Shown here piece after piece: positions 43,814-53,803 of a stretch of DNA of 64,000 bases. Position 1 is the first letter of the stretch. Each line of letters opens with the position of its first letter. The DNA is from Isoptericola sp. BMS4 (GTDB lineage Bacteria > Actinomycetota > Actinomycetes > Actinomycetales > Cellulomonadaceae). The notes below the pieces were generated by a model. It saw only the letters and a program-made list of their open reading frames with translations, was not told the DNA's origin and ran no database searches. Location of the stretch: positions 2,046,034 through 2,110,033 of the forward strand of contig NZ_SIRP01000001.1 in NCBI RefSeq assembly GCF_011634835.1, in the 5' to 3' direction. Made by a program: the position numbers and the translations under genes.

Positions 43814-44050
43814 TCACGTGACGACGGCGGTCTCGGCGCCGTCGGGCGCGTCGGGCACCGCCACGGTCACCCGGTCGCCCCGCGTGAGCTGGCGGCCGCG
43901 CCGCGTCTCGGTCTCGCCGTTGACGGCGACGTCGCCGTCGGCGACGAGGTCGCGCGCGTGCGTGCCGGACTCGGCCAGCCCCGCCAGCTTGAGGAACTGG
44001 CCGAGCCGGATCACGTCGTCGCGGATGGGGACCTCGATGGCGGAGCTCAT
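43814..44050 (-). CDS. Small S4-domain RNA-binding protein
   Basis: A 78-residue protein consisting of a single S4 RNA-binding domain: RLGQFLKLAGLAESGTHARDLVADGDVAVNG followed by ETETRRGRQLTRGDRVTVAVPD. It resembles YaaA/RlbA-type small S4 proteins; the RNA target is unknown. The ATG at 44050 is preferred because MSSAIEVPIRDD matches the family start; ATG at 44059 would add three residues. No good ribosome site is present, but CACAAT seven bases upstream could be a -10 for a leaderless transcript. It is divergent from hisD. Confidence 0.82.
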   Translation of the reverse strand: MSSAIEVPIRDDVIRLGQFLKLAGLAESGTHARDLVADGDVAVNGETETRRGRQLTRGDRVTVAVPDAPDGAETAVVT

Positions 44051-44124
44051 GCGCACCATTGTGCCGGTGCCGTTCCACCGCTCGGTCGTCGTGGAACCGT
44101 CCCGGCCGCCCCCGCGCGACCTCG

Positions 44125-44130
44125 TAGACT
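44125..44130 (+). promoter_or_regulatory. -10 hexamer TAGACT before hisD, probable leaderless start
   Basis: TAGACT ends 6 nt before the GTG of hisD, with no ribosome-binding site. The identical hexamer lies at nearly the same distance before hisC. Confidence 0.65.
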
Positions 44131-44136
44131 GGCCGG

Positions 44137-45462
44137 GTGATCCAGCGCATCGACCTCCGCGGGCGCGAGCTGTCCCGCACCGAGCTGCTCGGGGTGCTTC
44201 CGCGCCCCGAGGTCGGGGTGGACGAGGCCGTCTCGGCCGCCGCCCCGATCCTCGCCGACGTCAAGGCCCGCGGCGCCGCCGCGCTCCGCGACCTTGCCGA
44301 GCGCTTCGACGGGGTGCGCCCCGAGCATCTGCGAGTGCCGCGCGAGGAGATCCGCCGCGCGCTCGACGAGCTGGACCCGGCGGTGCGCGAGGGCCTGAGC
44401 GAGGCGATCCGCCGCGTGCGCGCCGTGCACGCCGACCAGGTACCCACCGAGCACGCGACGACGCTCGCGCCGGGCGCGGTGGTCCGCCAGCGGTGGATCC
44501 CCGTCCAGCGCGTCGGTCTCTACGTGCCGGGCGGGCGGGCCGTGTACCCCTCGTCCGTGGTCATGAACGTCGTCGTCGCGCAGGAGGCCGGCGTGCCGGG
44601 CCTCGCCGTCGCGTCGCCGCCGCAGAAGGACTTCGGCGGTCTGCCCCACCCGACGATCCTCGCGGCCTGCGCGCTGCTCGGCGTGGACGAGGTGTACGCC
44701 GTCGGCGGGGCACAGGCCGTGGGGATGTTCGCCTACGGCGCGGCCGGGTCGGCGCCGCAGGACGGCGACGTGCTCTGCGAGCCGGTCGACGTCGTGACGG
44801 GGCCGGGCAACCTGTACGTCACCGCGGCCAAGCGCCTGGTGCAGGGGCTCGTCGGGATCGACGCGGAGGCCGGGACCACGGAGATCGCGGTGCTCGCCGA
44901 CGGCACGGCCGACGCGGGGCACGTGGCGCTCGACCTCATCAGCCAGGCCGAGCACGACCCGATGGCGGCCTCCGTGCTGGTGACACCGTCGGTCGAGCTG
45001 GCCGGCGCCGTCGAGGCGCGCCTCGGCGACCTGGCGGGAGCCACGAAGCACTCCGAGCGCGTGCTGCAGGCCCTCGGCGGGTCGCAGTCCGCGGTCGTGC
45101 TCGTCGACGACGTCGAGCACGGGCTCGCCGTCGTCGACGCGTACGGCGCCGAGCACCTGGAGATCCAGACGCAGGATGCGCCCGCGCTGGCCGACCGCGT
45201 GCGCTCCGCGGGCGCGATCTTCGTGGGCCCCTGGGCCCCGGTGCCGCTGGGGGACTACATGGCCGGGTCCAACCACGTGCTGCCCACCGGAGGGTCCGCG
45301 CACTTCAGCAGCGGGCTCGGGGTGCACGCGTTCCTGAAGTCCGTGCAGGTCGTCGAGTACACGCGCGACGCGCTCGCCGAGGTCGCGGACCGGATCGTGG
45401 CCGTCGCGGACGACGAGGACCTCCCGGCGCACGGCGAGGCCGTGCGAGCCCGCTTCGCCTGA
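44137..45462 (+). CDS. hisD: Histidinol dehydrogenase
   Basis: A 441-residue zinc enzyme catalysing the last two steps of histidine synthesis (histidinol to histidine with NAD). Family markers are [84 protein letters not shown] and [16 protein letters not shown]. In this genome it is separated from the rest of the histidine operon (58698 onwards) by about 13 kb holding a helicase and a transporter. The GTG start is supported by the adjacent -10. Confidence 0.96.
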   Translation: MIQRIDLRGRELSRTELLGVLPRPEVGVDEAVSAAAPILADVKARGAAALRDLAERFDGVRPEHLRVPREEIRRALDELDPAVREGLSEAIRRVRAVHADQVPTEHATTLAPGAVVRQRWIPVQRVGLYVPGGRAVYPSSVVMNVVVAQEAGVPGLAVASPPQKDFGGLPHPTILAACALLGVDEVYAVGGAQAVGMFAYGAAGSAPQDGDVLCEPVDVVTGPGNLYVTAAKRLVQGLVGIDAEAGTTEIAVLADGTADAGHVALDLISQAEHDPMAASVLVTPSVELAGAVEARLGDLAGATKHSERVLQALGGSQSAVVLVDDVEHGLAVVDAYGAEHLEIQTQDAPALADRVRSAGAIFVGPWAPVPLGDYMAGSNHVLPTGGSAHFSSGLGVHAFLKSVQVVEYTRDALAEVADRIVAVADDEDLPAHGEAVRARFA

Positions 45463-45613
45463 CGCCGGCCCGGCCCGGGCGCGGCTCGTCGTGCTGACCG
45501 TGGTCGTCCGGCCGGAGAGCGTCCACTCCACGAAATAGCGTGCCAAGCGGTCGTGATCGACCCGACGTCGTCGCGGGGCGGAACGCGTCGGCGGGCCGTG
45601 CGAGCATGGGCCC

Positions 45614-48600
45614 ATGCCCGCCCCGCCGCCCCGCGTCGACCCCCTCGTCGTGGGCGAGCTCGTGGGGACCACGACGTTCCGCCGGGCCCAGGGCTACGAG
45701 CGCGGCGGCATGGTGGGGGCGTGGCGCTGGGACGCTGACGCGATGCTCCTGTCCGCCCGGGTGCAGGGCAGCGGTGCCCAGCCGTACTCCTGCCGGGTCT
45801 GGTTCACGCTCGACGACGCCGACCGTTACCGCGTGGACACGTGCGCGTGCTCCTGCCCGGTGCGCACGTGGTGCAAGCACGTCGCGGCGGTGCTCCTGCA
45901 CGTCGCGCCGCAGGGCGCCCCCGGCCCCGGCGACCGCGCGGGGGAGGACGACGGCGGCTGGCGCGGCCGGCTCGCGGCCGCGACCCGCGGGGCGCTCGGT
46001 GCGTCCGGCCCGGCCGCGGGGGCGGTGCTGCCGGTCGCGCTGCGGTTCCGCCTGGACGAGGCGTTCGGCGACAGCGAGGCCCGGCTCACGGTCCGGCCGG
46101 TCGTCCCGGCCCGCCACGGCGGGTGGAAGGTCGCGCCGGAGGCGAGCTGGGAGGCGCTGGCCACCGGGCTCTACGCGTTCGCGGACGTGCGTGCGACGCC
46201 CTCGCCGCAGGTCCGCCGGTGGTTCGCCGACCTCGGCTCCGCCCTGACCGAGACCGGGGGTTTCGGCCGCGGCCGGACGGCGTGGCGCCCCCTGGCCGCC
46301 GGCGGACGCGGCCTGTGGCCGCTGCTCGCCGAGGCCGCCGACCTGGGCGTCCCGCTCGTCGGCCACGGGGCTCGCGACGAGGTGCACCTGGCCGACGAGG
46401 CCACGTGGTGCGTGGTGGCCTCGTCGGACGGCGACGGGGTGCACCTGCGCCCGGTCACCTCGTTCGACGGCGCCGACGCCGGCGACCAGGCGCGCCTGGG
46501 GACGGTGGGCGACACGGGCCTGTTCGCCGTCGAGGCGGCCAAGGGCCGCACCACGCTCCGGCTCGGCCCCACGCCGCGTCGCCTCGACCCCGCCGCGGGC
46601 GGGCTCGTCGCCCTGGGTCGCCTCGACGTCCCGGCCGCGGAGACGGGCGAGCTCTTCGCCGACCATCTGCCCGTGCTGCGGCGCGTGACGCGGGTGGTCT
46701 CCGACGGCAGCGTCGAGCTGCCGCCCGTCCCGCGCCCGGTGCTCGTGGCCCGCGCCGACTTCGCGGCGCCCGAGCGCGCCGAGCTGACCTGGTCGTGGCG
46801 GTACCCGCGCCCGGACGGTACCGCCACGACGGCGCCGCTCGACGACGACCGCACCGACCCCGCCCGGTCGCCCGACGTCGAGAGCGAGATCCGCGCCAAG
46901 GCGCAGGCCGCCGTGCGCAGCGTCCCCGGGTTCGAGCGCATCGACCTCGCCGAGCGCGAGCGGTTCACGGGCCTCGACGCCCTCGACCTGGCCCACGGCG
47001 TCCTGCCCGCCCTCGCGGGCGAGGCCGACGTCGAGGTCGATGCCCGCGACGTCCCGGACTACCTGCACCTCGACGCCGCGCCGCGCGTCGTCGTGGACGG
47101 CGCGCCGTCCGGCGACACCGACTGGCTCGACCTCGGCATCTCCGTGTCCGTCGCCGGCAAGGAGATCCCGTTCGCCCGGCTGCTCACGGCGCTGGCCCGC
47201 GACCAGGAGCGGCTGCTGCTCGTGGACGGCTCGTGGCTGCGGCTCGACCAGCCCGTGCTCGGCCGGCTGCGTGAGCTCGTCGAGGAGGCGTCCGCCCTGA
47301 GCGACGTGCCCGGCACGGCGCGGGTGAGTCGCTACGACGCGCACCTGTGGGGAGAGATCGAGGACGTCGCCGACGTCGTCGCGGTGGCGGAGTCCTGGCG
47401 CCGCTCGGTGGCGGAGCTGCGGGCCCTGGCCGCCGGCGACCGGGTGCCGGCGCCGCTCGCCCCGCCACCGGGCCTCCGGGCCGAGCTGCGCGGCTACCAG
47501 CGGCAGGCATTCGAGTGGCTCACGTTCCTGTGGCGCCACGGCCTCGGGGGGATCCTGGCCGACGACATGGGGCTCGGCAAGACGGTCGAGACCCTCGCCT
47601 TCCTCACCCACGCCCGGGACACCGCGCCGGAGGACCCGCCCTTCGTCGTCGTCGCGCCGGCGTCCGTGGTGGGCAACTGGGCCGACGAGGCCGCGCGCTT
47701 CGCCCCGGGCCTGCGGGTGGTCGCGGTGCCGGCCACCACGAAGACGCTGGGCACGCCCCTGGCCGACCTCGCTGCCGGCGCCGACGTGGTCGTGACCTCC
47801 TACGCCGTGTACCGGCTCGAGCTCGCCGCCTTCCAGGCCCTCGCGTGGAGCGGGCTGATCCTCGACGAGGCCCAGTTCGCCAAGAACCCCCGCACGCGCG
47901 CCAACCAGTCGGCCCGCGTCCTGGCGGCGCCCTTCAAGCTGGCGATCACCGGAACCCCGCTGGAGAACGACCTGGTCGAGCTGTGGGCGATCCTCGCCGT
48001 CGTCGCCCCGGGCCTGTACCCGTCGCAGGCGCGGTTCCGCGAGCAGGTCGTGCGCCCGGTCGCGGCCGCGGCGGCGGACGACGACCCGGCGGTCGTGGCC
48101 GCCGGCAACCGCGCCCTCGGCGGGCTCAAGCGCCGGATCCGCACCCTCATGCTGCGCCGGACCAAGGAGCAGGTGGCCCCGGAGCTGCCGCCGCGCTCCG
48201 AGCAGGTGCTGCGCGTGCCCCTGAGCCCGGACCACCGGAAGGTCTACGACACCCACCTGCAGCGTGAGCGGCAGCGGCTGCTCGGCCTGCTGGAGGACTT
48301 CGAGGCGAACCGGGTGGCGATCTTCCGGTCCCTGACGACCCTGCGCCGCCTGGCGCTCGACGCCTCCCTCGTCGACGACGCGTACGCGGGCATCGCCTCC
48401 GCCAAGCTCGACACCGTGCTGGACCAGCTCGCCGAGCTCAGCGCCGAGGGCCATCGCGCGCTCGTGTTCTCCCAGTTCACGTCGTTCCTGCGCCGCGTCG
48501 AGGAGCGGTGCGCGGCGGCGGGGATCGCCACGGCCTACCTCGACGGGGCGACGAAGCGCCGCGCCGACGTCATCCGCGGTTGGAAGGACGGTGACGTGCC

Positions 48601-48907
48601 GATGTTCCTCGTCAGCCTCAAGGCCGGCGGCGTCGGGCTGAACCTCACCGAGGCCGACCACGTGTACCTGCTCGACCCGTGGTGGAACCCTGCTGCCGAG
48701 GCGCAGGCCGTGGACCGCACGCACCGCATCGGCCAGACACGCTCCGTCGTCGTGACGCGCCTGGTCGCGCAGGACACCATCGAGGAGAAGGTGATGGCGC
48801 TCGCCGCCCGCAAGGCGGCGCTGTTCGACGCCGTGATGGAGGACGACGCCGGCACCTTCGCGGGGCGTCTGGCCGCCGACGACGTGCGGGGGCTGCTCGA
48901 GTCCTGA
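45614..48907 (+). CDS. SNF2 family helicase with N-terminal SWIM zinc finger
   Basis: A 1097-residue Swi2/Snf2-type ATPase. Residues about 60-100 contain a SWIM finger (C-A-C-S-C then W-C-K-H: CxC and CxH ligands), thought to bind nucleic acid or protein. A long domain (about 100-610) follows. The helicase core starts at LRGYQRQAFEWL, with Walker A DDMGLGKT, Walker B DEAQF (DEAQ), ITGTPLENDLVELWAILA, and the second RecA lobe with VFSQFTSFLRRVEERC, VSLKAGGVGLNLTEADHVYLLDPWWNPAAEAQAVDRTHRIGQ. Role in bacteria is unclear; RapA-like transcription recycling or DNA repair are possible. The ATG lies 151 bases after hisD, and a strong terminator follows. Confidence 0.9.
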   Translation: MPAPPPRVDPLVVGELVGTTTFRRAQGYERGGMVGAWRWDADAMLLSARVQGSGAQPYSCRVWFTLDDADRYRVDTCACSCPVRTWCKHVAAVLLHVAPQGAPGPGDRAGEDDGGWRGRLAAATRGALGASGPAAGAVLPVALRFRLDEAFGDSEARLTVRPVVPARHGGWKVAPEASWEALATGLYAFADVRATPSPQVRRWFADLGSALTETGGFGRGRTAWRPLAAGGRGLWPLLAEAADLGVPLVGHGARDEVHLADEATWCVVASSDGDGVHLRPVTSFDGADAGDQARLGTVGDTGLFAVEAAKGRTTLRLGPTPRRLDPAAGGLVALGRLDVPAAETGELFADHLPVLRRVTRVVSDGSVELPPVPRPVLVARADFAAPERAELTWSWRYPRPDGTATTAPLDDDRTDPARSPDVESEIRAKAQAAVRSVPGFERIDLAERERFTGLDALDLAHGVLPALAGEADVEVDARDVPDYLHLDAAPRVVVDGAPSGDTDWLDLGISVSVAGKEIPFARLLTALARDQERLLLVDGSWLRLDQPVLGRLRELVEEASALSDVPGTARVSRYDAHLWGEIEDVADVVAVAESWRRSVAELRALAAGDRVPAPLAPPPGLRAELRGYQRQAFEWLTFLWRHGLGGILADDMGLGKTVETLAFLTHARDTAPEDPPFVVVAPASVVGNWADEAARFAPGLRVVAVPATTKTLGTPLADLAAGADVVVTSYAVYRLELAAFQALAWSGLILDEAQFAKNPRTRANQSARVLAAPFKLAITGTPLENDLVELWAILAVVAPGLYPSQARFREQVVRPVAAAAADDDPAVVAAGNRALGGLKRRIRTLMLRRTKEQVAPELPPRSEQVLRVPLSPDHRKVYDTHLQRERQRLLGLLEDFEANRVAIFRSLTTLRRLALDASLVDDAYAGIASAKLDTVLDQLAELSAEGHRALVFSQFTSFLRRVEERCAAAGIATAYLDGATKRRADVIRGWKDGDVPMFLVSLKAGGVGLNLTEADHVYLLDPWWNPAAEAQAVDRTHRIGQTRSVVVTRLVAQDTIEEKVMALAARKAALFDAVMEDDAGTFAGRLAADDVRGLLES

Positions 48908-48926
48908 CCGCCGTGCCCGGGAACGA

Positions 48927-48961
48927 CCTCGGGGCCGGTGGTTCGACCACCGGCCCCGAGG
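48927..48961. terminator. Strong bidirectional terminator
   Basis: A 16-bp perfect stem (CCTCGGGGCCGGTGGT and complement) closes a TCG loop and is followed by GGTTTG. It lies between the converging helicase and ABC-transporter genes. Confidence 0.85.
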
Positions 48962-49005
48962 GGTTTGCTGCCGAGCCGGAGCTCAGCGGCTGAGGTTCAC
49001 CCGGA

Positions 49006-50736
49006 TCACTCCGCGGCGGCGGAGTCCTTCTCCCAGCCCACGTTCTCCACCGGCTGCAGGCCGAAGAGGTCGAGACCGGTGTAGGTCTCGGGCGTGAGGT
49101 TGGCGAGGCCCTCGGTGGCCATGGAGATCCACGGGCCGTTGTACAGCGGCATGATGCCCCACGTCTCGGCCATGATCTCCGACTCGAGCTTCATGCCGGC
49201 CTCGATCTGCTCCTCCGCCGTCGGCAGGGAGGTCACCTGGTCGGCGATCTTCTTGTCGATCGCCTTGGTGCCCGTCGCGGACAGGTTCAGGCCGCTGTCC
49301 GAGCAGTAGATCTGGCACATGTAGGCCACGCCGTACGGGTCGCTGGAGGAGAACCCGAGGATGACGAGGTCCCAGTCCTTGGTCGACAGGACGGTCGAGA
49401 AGTCGCTCGCCGGCCGCTTGTCGATCTCCAGCTTGAAGCCGATCTCGGCGAGCTGCTGCTGCACCACCTTGGCGCGGGCCTCGGTGATGGGGTCGTCGCC
49501 GAAGATCGGCATGCGGCCCCCGAGCTCGACGCCGTCCTTCTCGCGGACGTCGCCGTTCAGGGTCCAGCCGGCCTCGTCGAGCAGGGCGTTGGCGCCCTCG
49601 ACGTCGAACCCGCCGCCGGCCTCGGCGAACGCGTCGACGTAGCCCTCCTGGAACGGGAACAGGTTGAACGACCCGGCGTCCGGCTCAGTGTAGTTGAGGC
49701 CGTTCCAGACGACCTCCTTGATCTGGTCGCGGTTGATGGCCTTGAAGACCGCCTCCCGGACATCGAGCTCCTTGAACTGCGGCCGCTCGGCGTTGAGCTC
49801 GAGCAGGTTCGACGCCGTGCGCTGGGCGCGGTACGTGACCGCCCCCTCCACGTCGGCGAGCTGCTCGAGGTTGTCGGCGGACAGGTTGTCGACGTAGTTC
49901 GTCTCGCCGTTCTGGAACGCGTTGACCGCGGCGGTCGGCTCGAGGACGCGGAACGTCACCCGGTCGAGCATGGGCTCGTCGCCCCACCAGTTCTCGTTCG
50001 GCACGAACGAGATGGTGCCGCCGTTGACGTCGAACTCGTCGATCTTGTACGGCCCGGCCCCCCACTCGGGGTGCGCCTGCTCGATGTAGCCCTCGTTGAA
50101 GACCTTGGGCGAGTCGACGTTCGGGTTGAGGATGTGCCAGAAGAGGCCGTCGGTCCAGGGGTAGACCTGCTTGAACGTGACGACCGCCTGGCGCTCGTCC
50201 TCGCCCTGCTCGACCGACTCGATCAGGGAGTAGCCGTCCGTGGTGTTCGGCACGTAGCCCTCGTCGGTGGACCGGTTGGCGATCCACGTCTGCTTGTACG
50301 ACTCCCACGTGATCGGGGTGCCGTCGTTCCAGACCGCGTCCGGGTTGATCGTGAAGGTGACGACGGTCTTGTCGTCCACGACCTCGGTGGTCCAGTCGGT
50401 GAGGTAGTCGGGGTTGGCCTGCGCCTCGCCCTCCGGGGTCATGAGGATGGTCTGGGGGTTGTACCACTCCCAGATGGTGGCCGTGTCCACCGAGCCGTCG
50501 CCGTGGTTGACGTTCATCTGCGGGGTGATCTCGGTGATCGGGAAGGTCACCTCCCCGCCCTGCTCGAGGTTCTCGCGCGGCTGCGGGTTGTAGTCCGCGC
50601 CCTCGATGGTCTGGGCCTCGGCGGTCGGCTCTCCGCCGTCGCCGTCGTTGTCGCCGCCACCCCCGCATCCGGCCAGGGCCACGGCGAGCGCGCCGGCGAC
50701 GGCGACGCCCCTCAGTGATCGGTGCTGCAACCTCAT
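49006..50736 (-). CDS. ABC transporter substrate-binding lipoprotein, family 5 (peptide/oligosaccharide type)
   Basis: A 576-residue extracellular binding lipoprotein. The signal peptide (RSLRGVAVAGALAVALAGC) ends in a lipobox LAGC, so it should be cleaved by LspA and anchored by the cysteine. A Gly/Asp-rich spacer follows. Family 5 markers include WEWYNPQTILMTPEGEAQANPDYLTDW, VVTFTINPDAVWNDGTPITWESYKQTW, GPYKIDEFDVNGGTISFVPNENWWG, and REAVFKAINRDQI. Ligand cannot be named from sequence; peptides, or oligosaccharides in a cellulolytic host, are both plausible. It is the last gene of the operon, 70 bases after the ATPase gene, with its own AGGAG ribosome site. Confidence 0.92.
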   Translation of the reverse strand: MRLQHRSLRGVAVAGALAVALAGCGGGGDNDGDGGEPTAEAQTIEGADYNPQPRENLEQGGEVTFPITEITPQMNVNHGDGSVDTATIWEWYNPQTILMTPEGEAQANPDYLTDWTTEVVDDKTVVTFTINPDAVWNDGTPITWESYKQTWIANRSTDEGYVPNTTDGYSLIESVEQGEDERQAVVTFKQVYPWTDGLFWHILNPNVDSPKVFNEGYIEQAHPEWGAGPYKIDEFDVNGGTISFVPNENWWGDEPMLDRVTFRVLEPTAAVNAFQNGETNYVDNLSADNLEQLADVEGAVTYRAQRTASNLLELNAERPQFKELDVREAVFKAINRDQIKEVVWNGLNYTEPDAGSFNLFPFQEGYVDAFAEAGGGFDVEGANALLDEAGWTLNGDVREKDGVELGGRMPIFGDDPITEARAKVVQQQLAEIGFKLEIDKRPASDFSTVLSTKDWDLVILGFSSSDPYGVAYMCQIYCSDSGLNLSATGTKAIDKKIADQVTSLPTAEEQIEAGMKLESEIMAETWGIMPLYNGPWISMATEGLANLTPETYTGLDLFGLQPVENVGWEKDSAAAE

Positions 50737-50806
50737 GGGTGCTCCTCTCGCGCCTGGTGGCGCTGTTCGTCGGATTGACGGTCGGGAATGTCTGGTGGCC
50801 GGCGGG

Positions 50807-52861
50807 TCAGCGGTAGTGGCACGCGTTCACGTGGACGCCGTCGCGGCCGGTGAGTGCCGGGACCTCGGTCTCGCACCGGGTCTGCTCCGCGGGGTCGAGC
50901 GTCTGGTAGAGCGGGCACCGGGAGACGAACGCGCAGCCGGTGATCGTGTCCGTCGGGCTCGGGAGGTCCCCGGTGAGCACGATGTGCTCGCGGGTCCGCT
51001 CCCGGACCGGGTCCGGGACGGGGATCGCCGACAGCAGCGCCCGGGTGTACGGGTGCTGCGGGTCGTCGAACACCTCGTCGACGTCGCCGTGCTCGACGAA
51101 GCTGCCGAGGTACATCACCGCCACGCGGTCGGCGATGTGCCGGACGACCGACAGGTCGTGCGCGACGAAGAGGTACGACAGCCCGAGCCGGCCCTTGAGC
51201 TCGTCGAGCAGGTTGATGACCCCGGCCTGGACCGAGACGTCGAGCGCGGAGACCGGCTCGTCCAGGACCACGAGCTTCGGGTTCGTCGCGAGCGCGCGAG
51301 CGATGCCGATGCGCTGGCGCTGGCCGCCGGAGAAGGCGGCCGGGAACCGGTCGCTGTGCGCGGGGTCCAGCCCGACCAGGTCCAGCAGCTCGTCGACGCG
51401 CGGGCCGATGTCCTTCGCGGCCGTGCCGACCGTGCGCAGCGGCTCGGCGACGACGTCGAAGACGGTCATCCGCGGGTCGAGCGACCCCATCGGGTCCTGG
51501 AACACGATCTGGACGTCGCGGCGCAGCGCGCGCTCCTCACGGGCGTGCTTGAGGTCGGCCACGCTGGTGCCGACGATCCGCACGTCGCCGTCGTCCTGCG
51601 GGGCGAAGTCCATGATCTGCAGCAGCGTCGTGGTCTTGCCCGAGCCGGACTCGCCGACGATCGCCATCGTCTCGCCCTCGCGGACGTCGAAGCTGACGCC
51701 CTTGACGGCGTGCACCTCGCCGACCTTGCGCTTGAGGAACGCCCCCTTGGTCAGCGGGAACGACTTGGTGAGGTTCTCGACCTCGAGCGTGGGCTCGCGC
51801 AGGTCGCGCGGGACCTCGTCGAACCGCGAGGCGGGCACCTCGGGCACCGGGTAGACGGGCCCGCCGTCGATGCGCCCGGCCCGGATCTCCTCGGCGCGGA
51901 TGCACGCCGCCCGGTGGTCGGCCTTGCCGCCCACGGTCACCAGCGCCGGCTCGGCGGCCCGGCACTCCGGGGTGACGATCGGGCAGCGGTCCGCGAACGG
52001 GCACGCATCCGGCAGGTCGACCAGCAGGGGAGGGGCGCCCGTGATCGGCACCAGCGGGGTCTTCTCCGTCTTGTCGACGCGCGGGATGGCGCCGAGCAGC
52101 CCGATGGAGTACGGCATGCGCGTGTCGGCGAACAGCTCGTCCACCGGCGCCTGCTCGATCGCCCGGCCCGCGTACATGACCAGCACGTCGTCGGCGACGT
52201 TCGCGACGACGCCCATGTCGTGGGTGATCATCATGACCGCGGCGCCGGTCTCGCGCTGGGCGGTCTTGATCAGGTCGAGGATCTGCGCCTGGATCGTGAC
52301 GTCCAGCGCCGTGGTCGGCTCGTCGGCGATGATGAGCTTGGGGTCGTTCGCCATCGCGATCGCGATGACCACCCGCTGGCGCATGCCGCCGGAGAACTCG
52401 TGCGGGAACGAGCGCACCCGTTCCTGCGGCCGGGGGATGCCCACGAGCCGCAGCAGCTCCACGGCACGGTCCCAGGCCGCACGCTTGGACAGCTTCGGGT
52501 TGTGGACGGTCAGGGCCTCGACGATCTGGTCGCCGACGGTGAAGACCGGCGTGAGCGAGGTCAGCGGGTCCTGGAAGATCATCGCGATCCCGTTGCCGCG
52601 GATCTTCGACATCTGCGCGTCGCTCTTGCCGAGCAGCTCCTGGCCGTCGAAGGTCACGGAGCCGCCGATGCTGGCGTTCTCGTCGAGCAGGCCCATGACG
52701 GCGAGGGACGTGACCGACTTTCCGGAGCCCGACTCGCCGACGATGCCGAGGGTGCGCCCCGCGGCGACGTCGAAGGAGACGCCGCGCACGGCGTCGACGC
52801 GCCCCGCCTCGGACGGGAAGCTGACCGTGAGGTCGCGGACGGAGAGGACGGGGGTGGTCAT
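50807..52861 (-). CDS. Fused dual ATPase of an oligopeptide-type ABC importer (DppD-DppF fusion)
   Basis: A 684-residue protein with two complete ATP-binding cassettes that are usually two genes. The first cassette has Walker A GESGSGKS, signature FSGGMRQRV, Walker B LIIADEPTTALD and the oligopeptide-type C-terminal CPFADRCP. The second has GESGSGKT, FSGGQRQRI, LVVLDEPVSALD and CAFVSRCP; these cysteine-containing tails can carry an iron-sulfur cluster in related transporters. A Pro-rich linker of about 50 residues joins them. The ATG overlaps the upstream permease stop (ATGA). It supplies energy for the permeases encoded at 52858 and 53804. Confidence 0.93.
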   Translation of the reverse strand: MTTPVLSVRDLTVSFPSEAGRVDAVRGVSFDVAAGRTLGIVGESGSGKSVTSLAVMGLLDENASIGGSVTFDGQELLGKSDAQMSKIRGNGIAMIFQDPLTSLTPVFTVGDQIVEALTVHNPKLSKRAAWDRAVELLRLVGIPRPQERVRSFPHEFSGGMRQRVVIAIAMANDPKLIIADEPTTALDVTIQAQILDLIKTAQRETGAAVMMITHDMGVVANVADDVLVMYAGRAIEQAPVDELFADTRMPYSIGLLGAIPRVDKTEKTPLVPITGAPPLLVDLPDACPFADRCPIVTPECRAAEPALVTVGGKADHRAACIRAEEIRAGRIDGGPVYPVPEVPASRFDEVPRDLREPTLEVENLTKSFPLTKGAFLKRKVGEVHAVKGVSFDVREGETMAIVGESGSGKTTTLLQIMDFAPQDDGDVRIVGTSVADLKHAREERALRRDVQIVFQDPMGSLDPRMTVFDVVAEPLRTVGTAAKDIGPRVDELLDLVGLDPAHSDRFPAAFSGGQRQRIGIARALATNPKLVVLDEPVSALDVSVQAGVINLLDELKGRLGLSYLFVAHDLSVVRHIADRVAVMYLGSFVEHGDVDEVFDDPQHPYTRALLSAIPVPDPVRERTREHIVLTGDLPSPTDTITGCAFVSRCPLYQTLDPAEQTRCETEVPALTGRDGVHVNACHYR

Positions 52862-53802
52862 GCGCGACCTCCTGCCGCGGAGGTGGGATCGAGGGCGTCG
52901 CGGAGGCCGTCGGCGATGAGCGCCATCGAGACGGTCAGCAGCGTGAGCGCCGCCGCGGGGAAGGCGAAGAGCCACGGCGCGCTCGAGATGCTCGACGCGC
53001 CGATGCCGATGAGGGAGCCGAGGGAGACGTCGGGGAGCTTGACGCCGAACCCGAGGAACGACAGGCCGGTCTCGGCCATGACGGCCCCGACGACGCCGAG
53101 CGTGAAGTTGATGACGAGCAGCGACCCGATGTTCGGGATCATGTGGCGCAGCACGATCCGCAGGCCGGGCACGCCCATGTACCGGGCGGCGTGCACGAAC
53201 TCGCGCTCGCGCAGCGACAGCGACATCGTCCAGATGGTGCGGGCCTGGAAGAACCAGCTCACGAGGATGAGCACCAGGGCGATGACCTTCCAGTCGCCGC
53301 CGGAGTCGTTCGACATCATGGCCAGGAGCAGGAACGTCGGTGCCACCATGAGGAAGTGGATGACGAACAGCGAGACCCGCTCCACGCGGCCGCCGAAGTA
53401 GGCGGCCGCGGTCCCGACGAGGGCCGAGAGGACCGTCGTCCCGACGGCCACCACGACGGCGATGAGCAGGGAGCGCTGCAGCCCGACCACGACCATCGCG
53501 TACAGGTCGTTGCCGGAGTTGTTGGTCCCGAACCAGTGCTCGGGGCTCGGCGGGTCGGAGAGCGCCAGGAAGTCCAGCTCGACGTGGTCGTACTTGGCGA
53601 AGAACGAGCCGAACAGCGCGAAGGCCACGAGGAGCGCGAAAATCACGACGCCCGCCACGGCGGGGCGGTTGCGGGCGAACCGGCGGCTGTACAGCTGCCA
53701 CTTCGTGAGGCGCTTGCGCTCCGGCGCGTCGTGCCCCGACCCGGGCGTCGTCGTGTCGTCGCCCGCGTCCGGGTCGTTCAGGGGGATGGGTCGCGATGTC
53801 AT
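52858..53802 (-). CDS. ABC importer permease, DppC/OppC type
   Basis: A 314-residue inner-membrane permease with six predicted helices. After a cytoplasmic N-terminal tail (RKRLTKWQLYSRRFARNRPAVAGVV) come the typical HWFGTNNSGNDLYAMVVVGLQRSLLIA and the ATPase-contact loop EFVHAARYMGVPGLRIVLRHMIPN (EAA motif). LTVSMALIADGLRDALDP at the C-terminus is standard for OppC. It lies 1 base after the DppB-type gene and overlaps the ATPase gene, so the operon is compact. Confidence 0.93.
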   Translation of the reverse strand: MTSRPIPLNDPDAGDDTTTPGSGHDAPERKRLTKWQLYSRRFARNRPAVAGVVIFALLVAFALFGSFFAKYDHVELDFLALSDPPSPEHWFGTNNSGNDLYAMVVVGLQRSLLIAVVVAVGTTVLSALVGTAAAYFGGRVERVSLFVIHFLMVAPTFLLLAMMSNDSGGDWKVIALVLILVSWFFQARTIWTMSLSLREREFVHAARYMGVPGLRIVLRHMIPNIGSLLVINFTLGVVGAVMAETGLSFLGFGVKLPDVSLGSLIGIGASSISSAPWLFAFPAAALTLLTVSMALIADGLRDALDPTSAAGGRA

Positions 53803-53803
53803 G

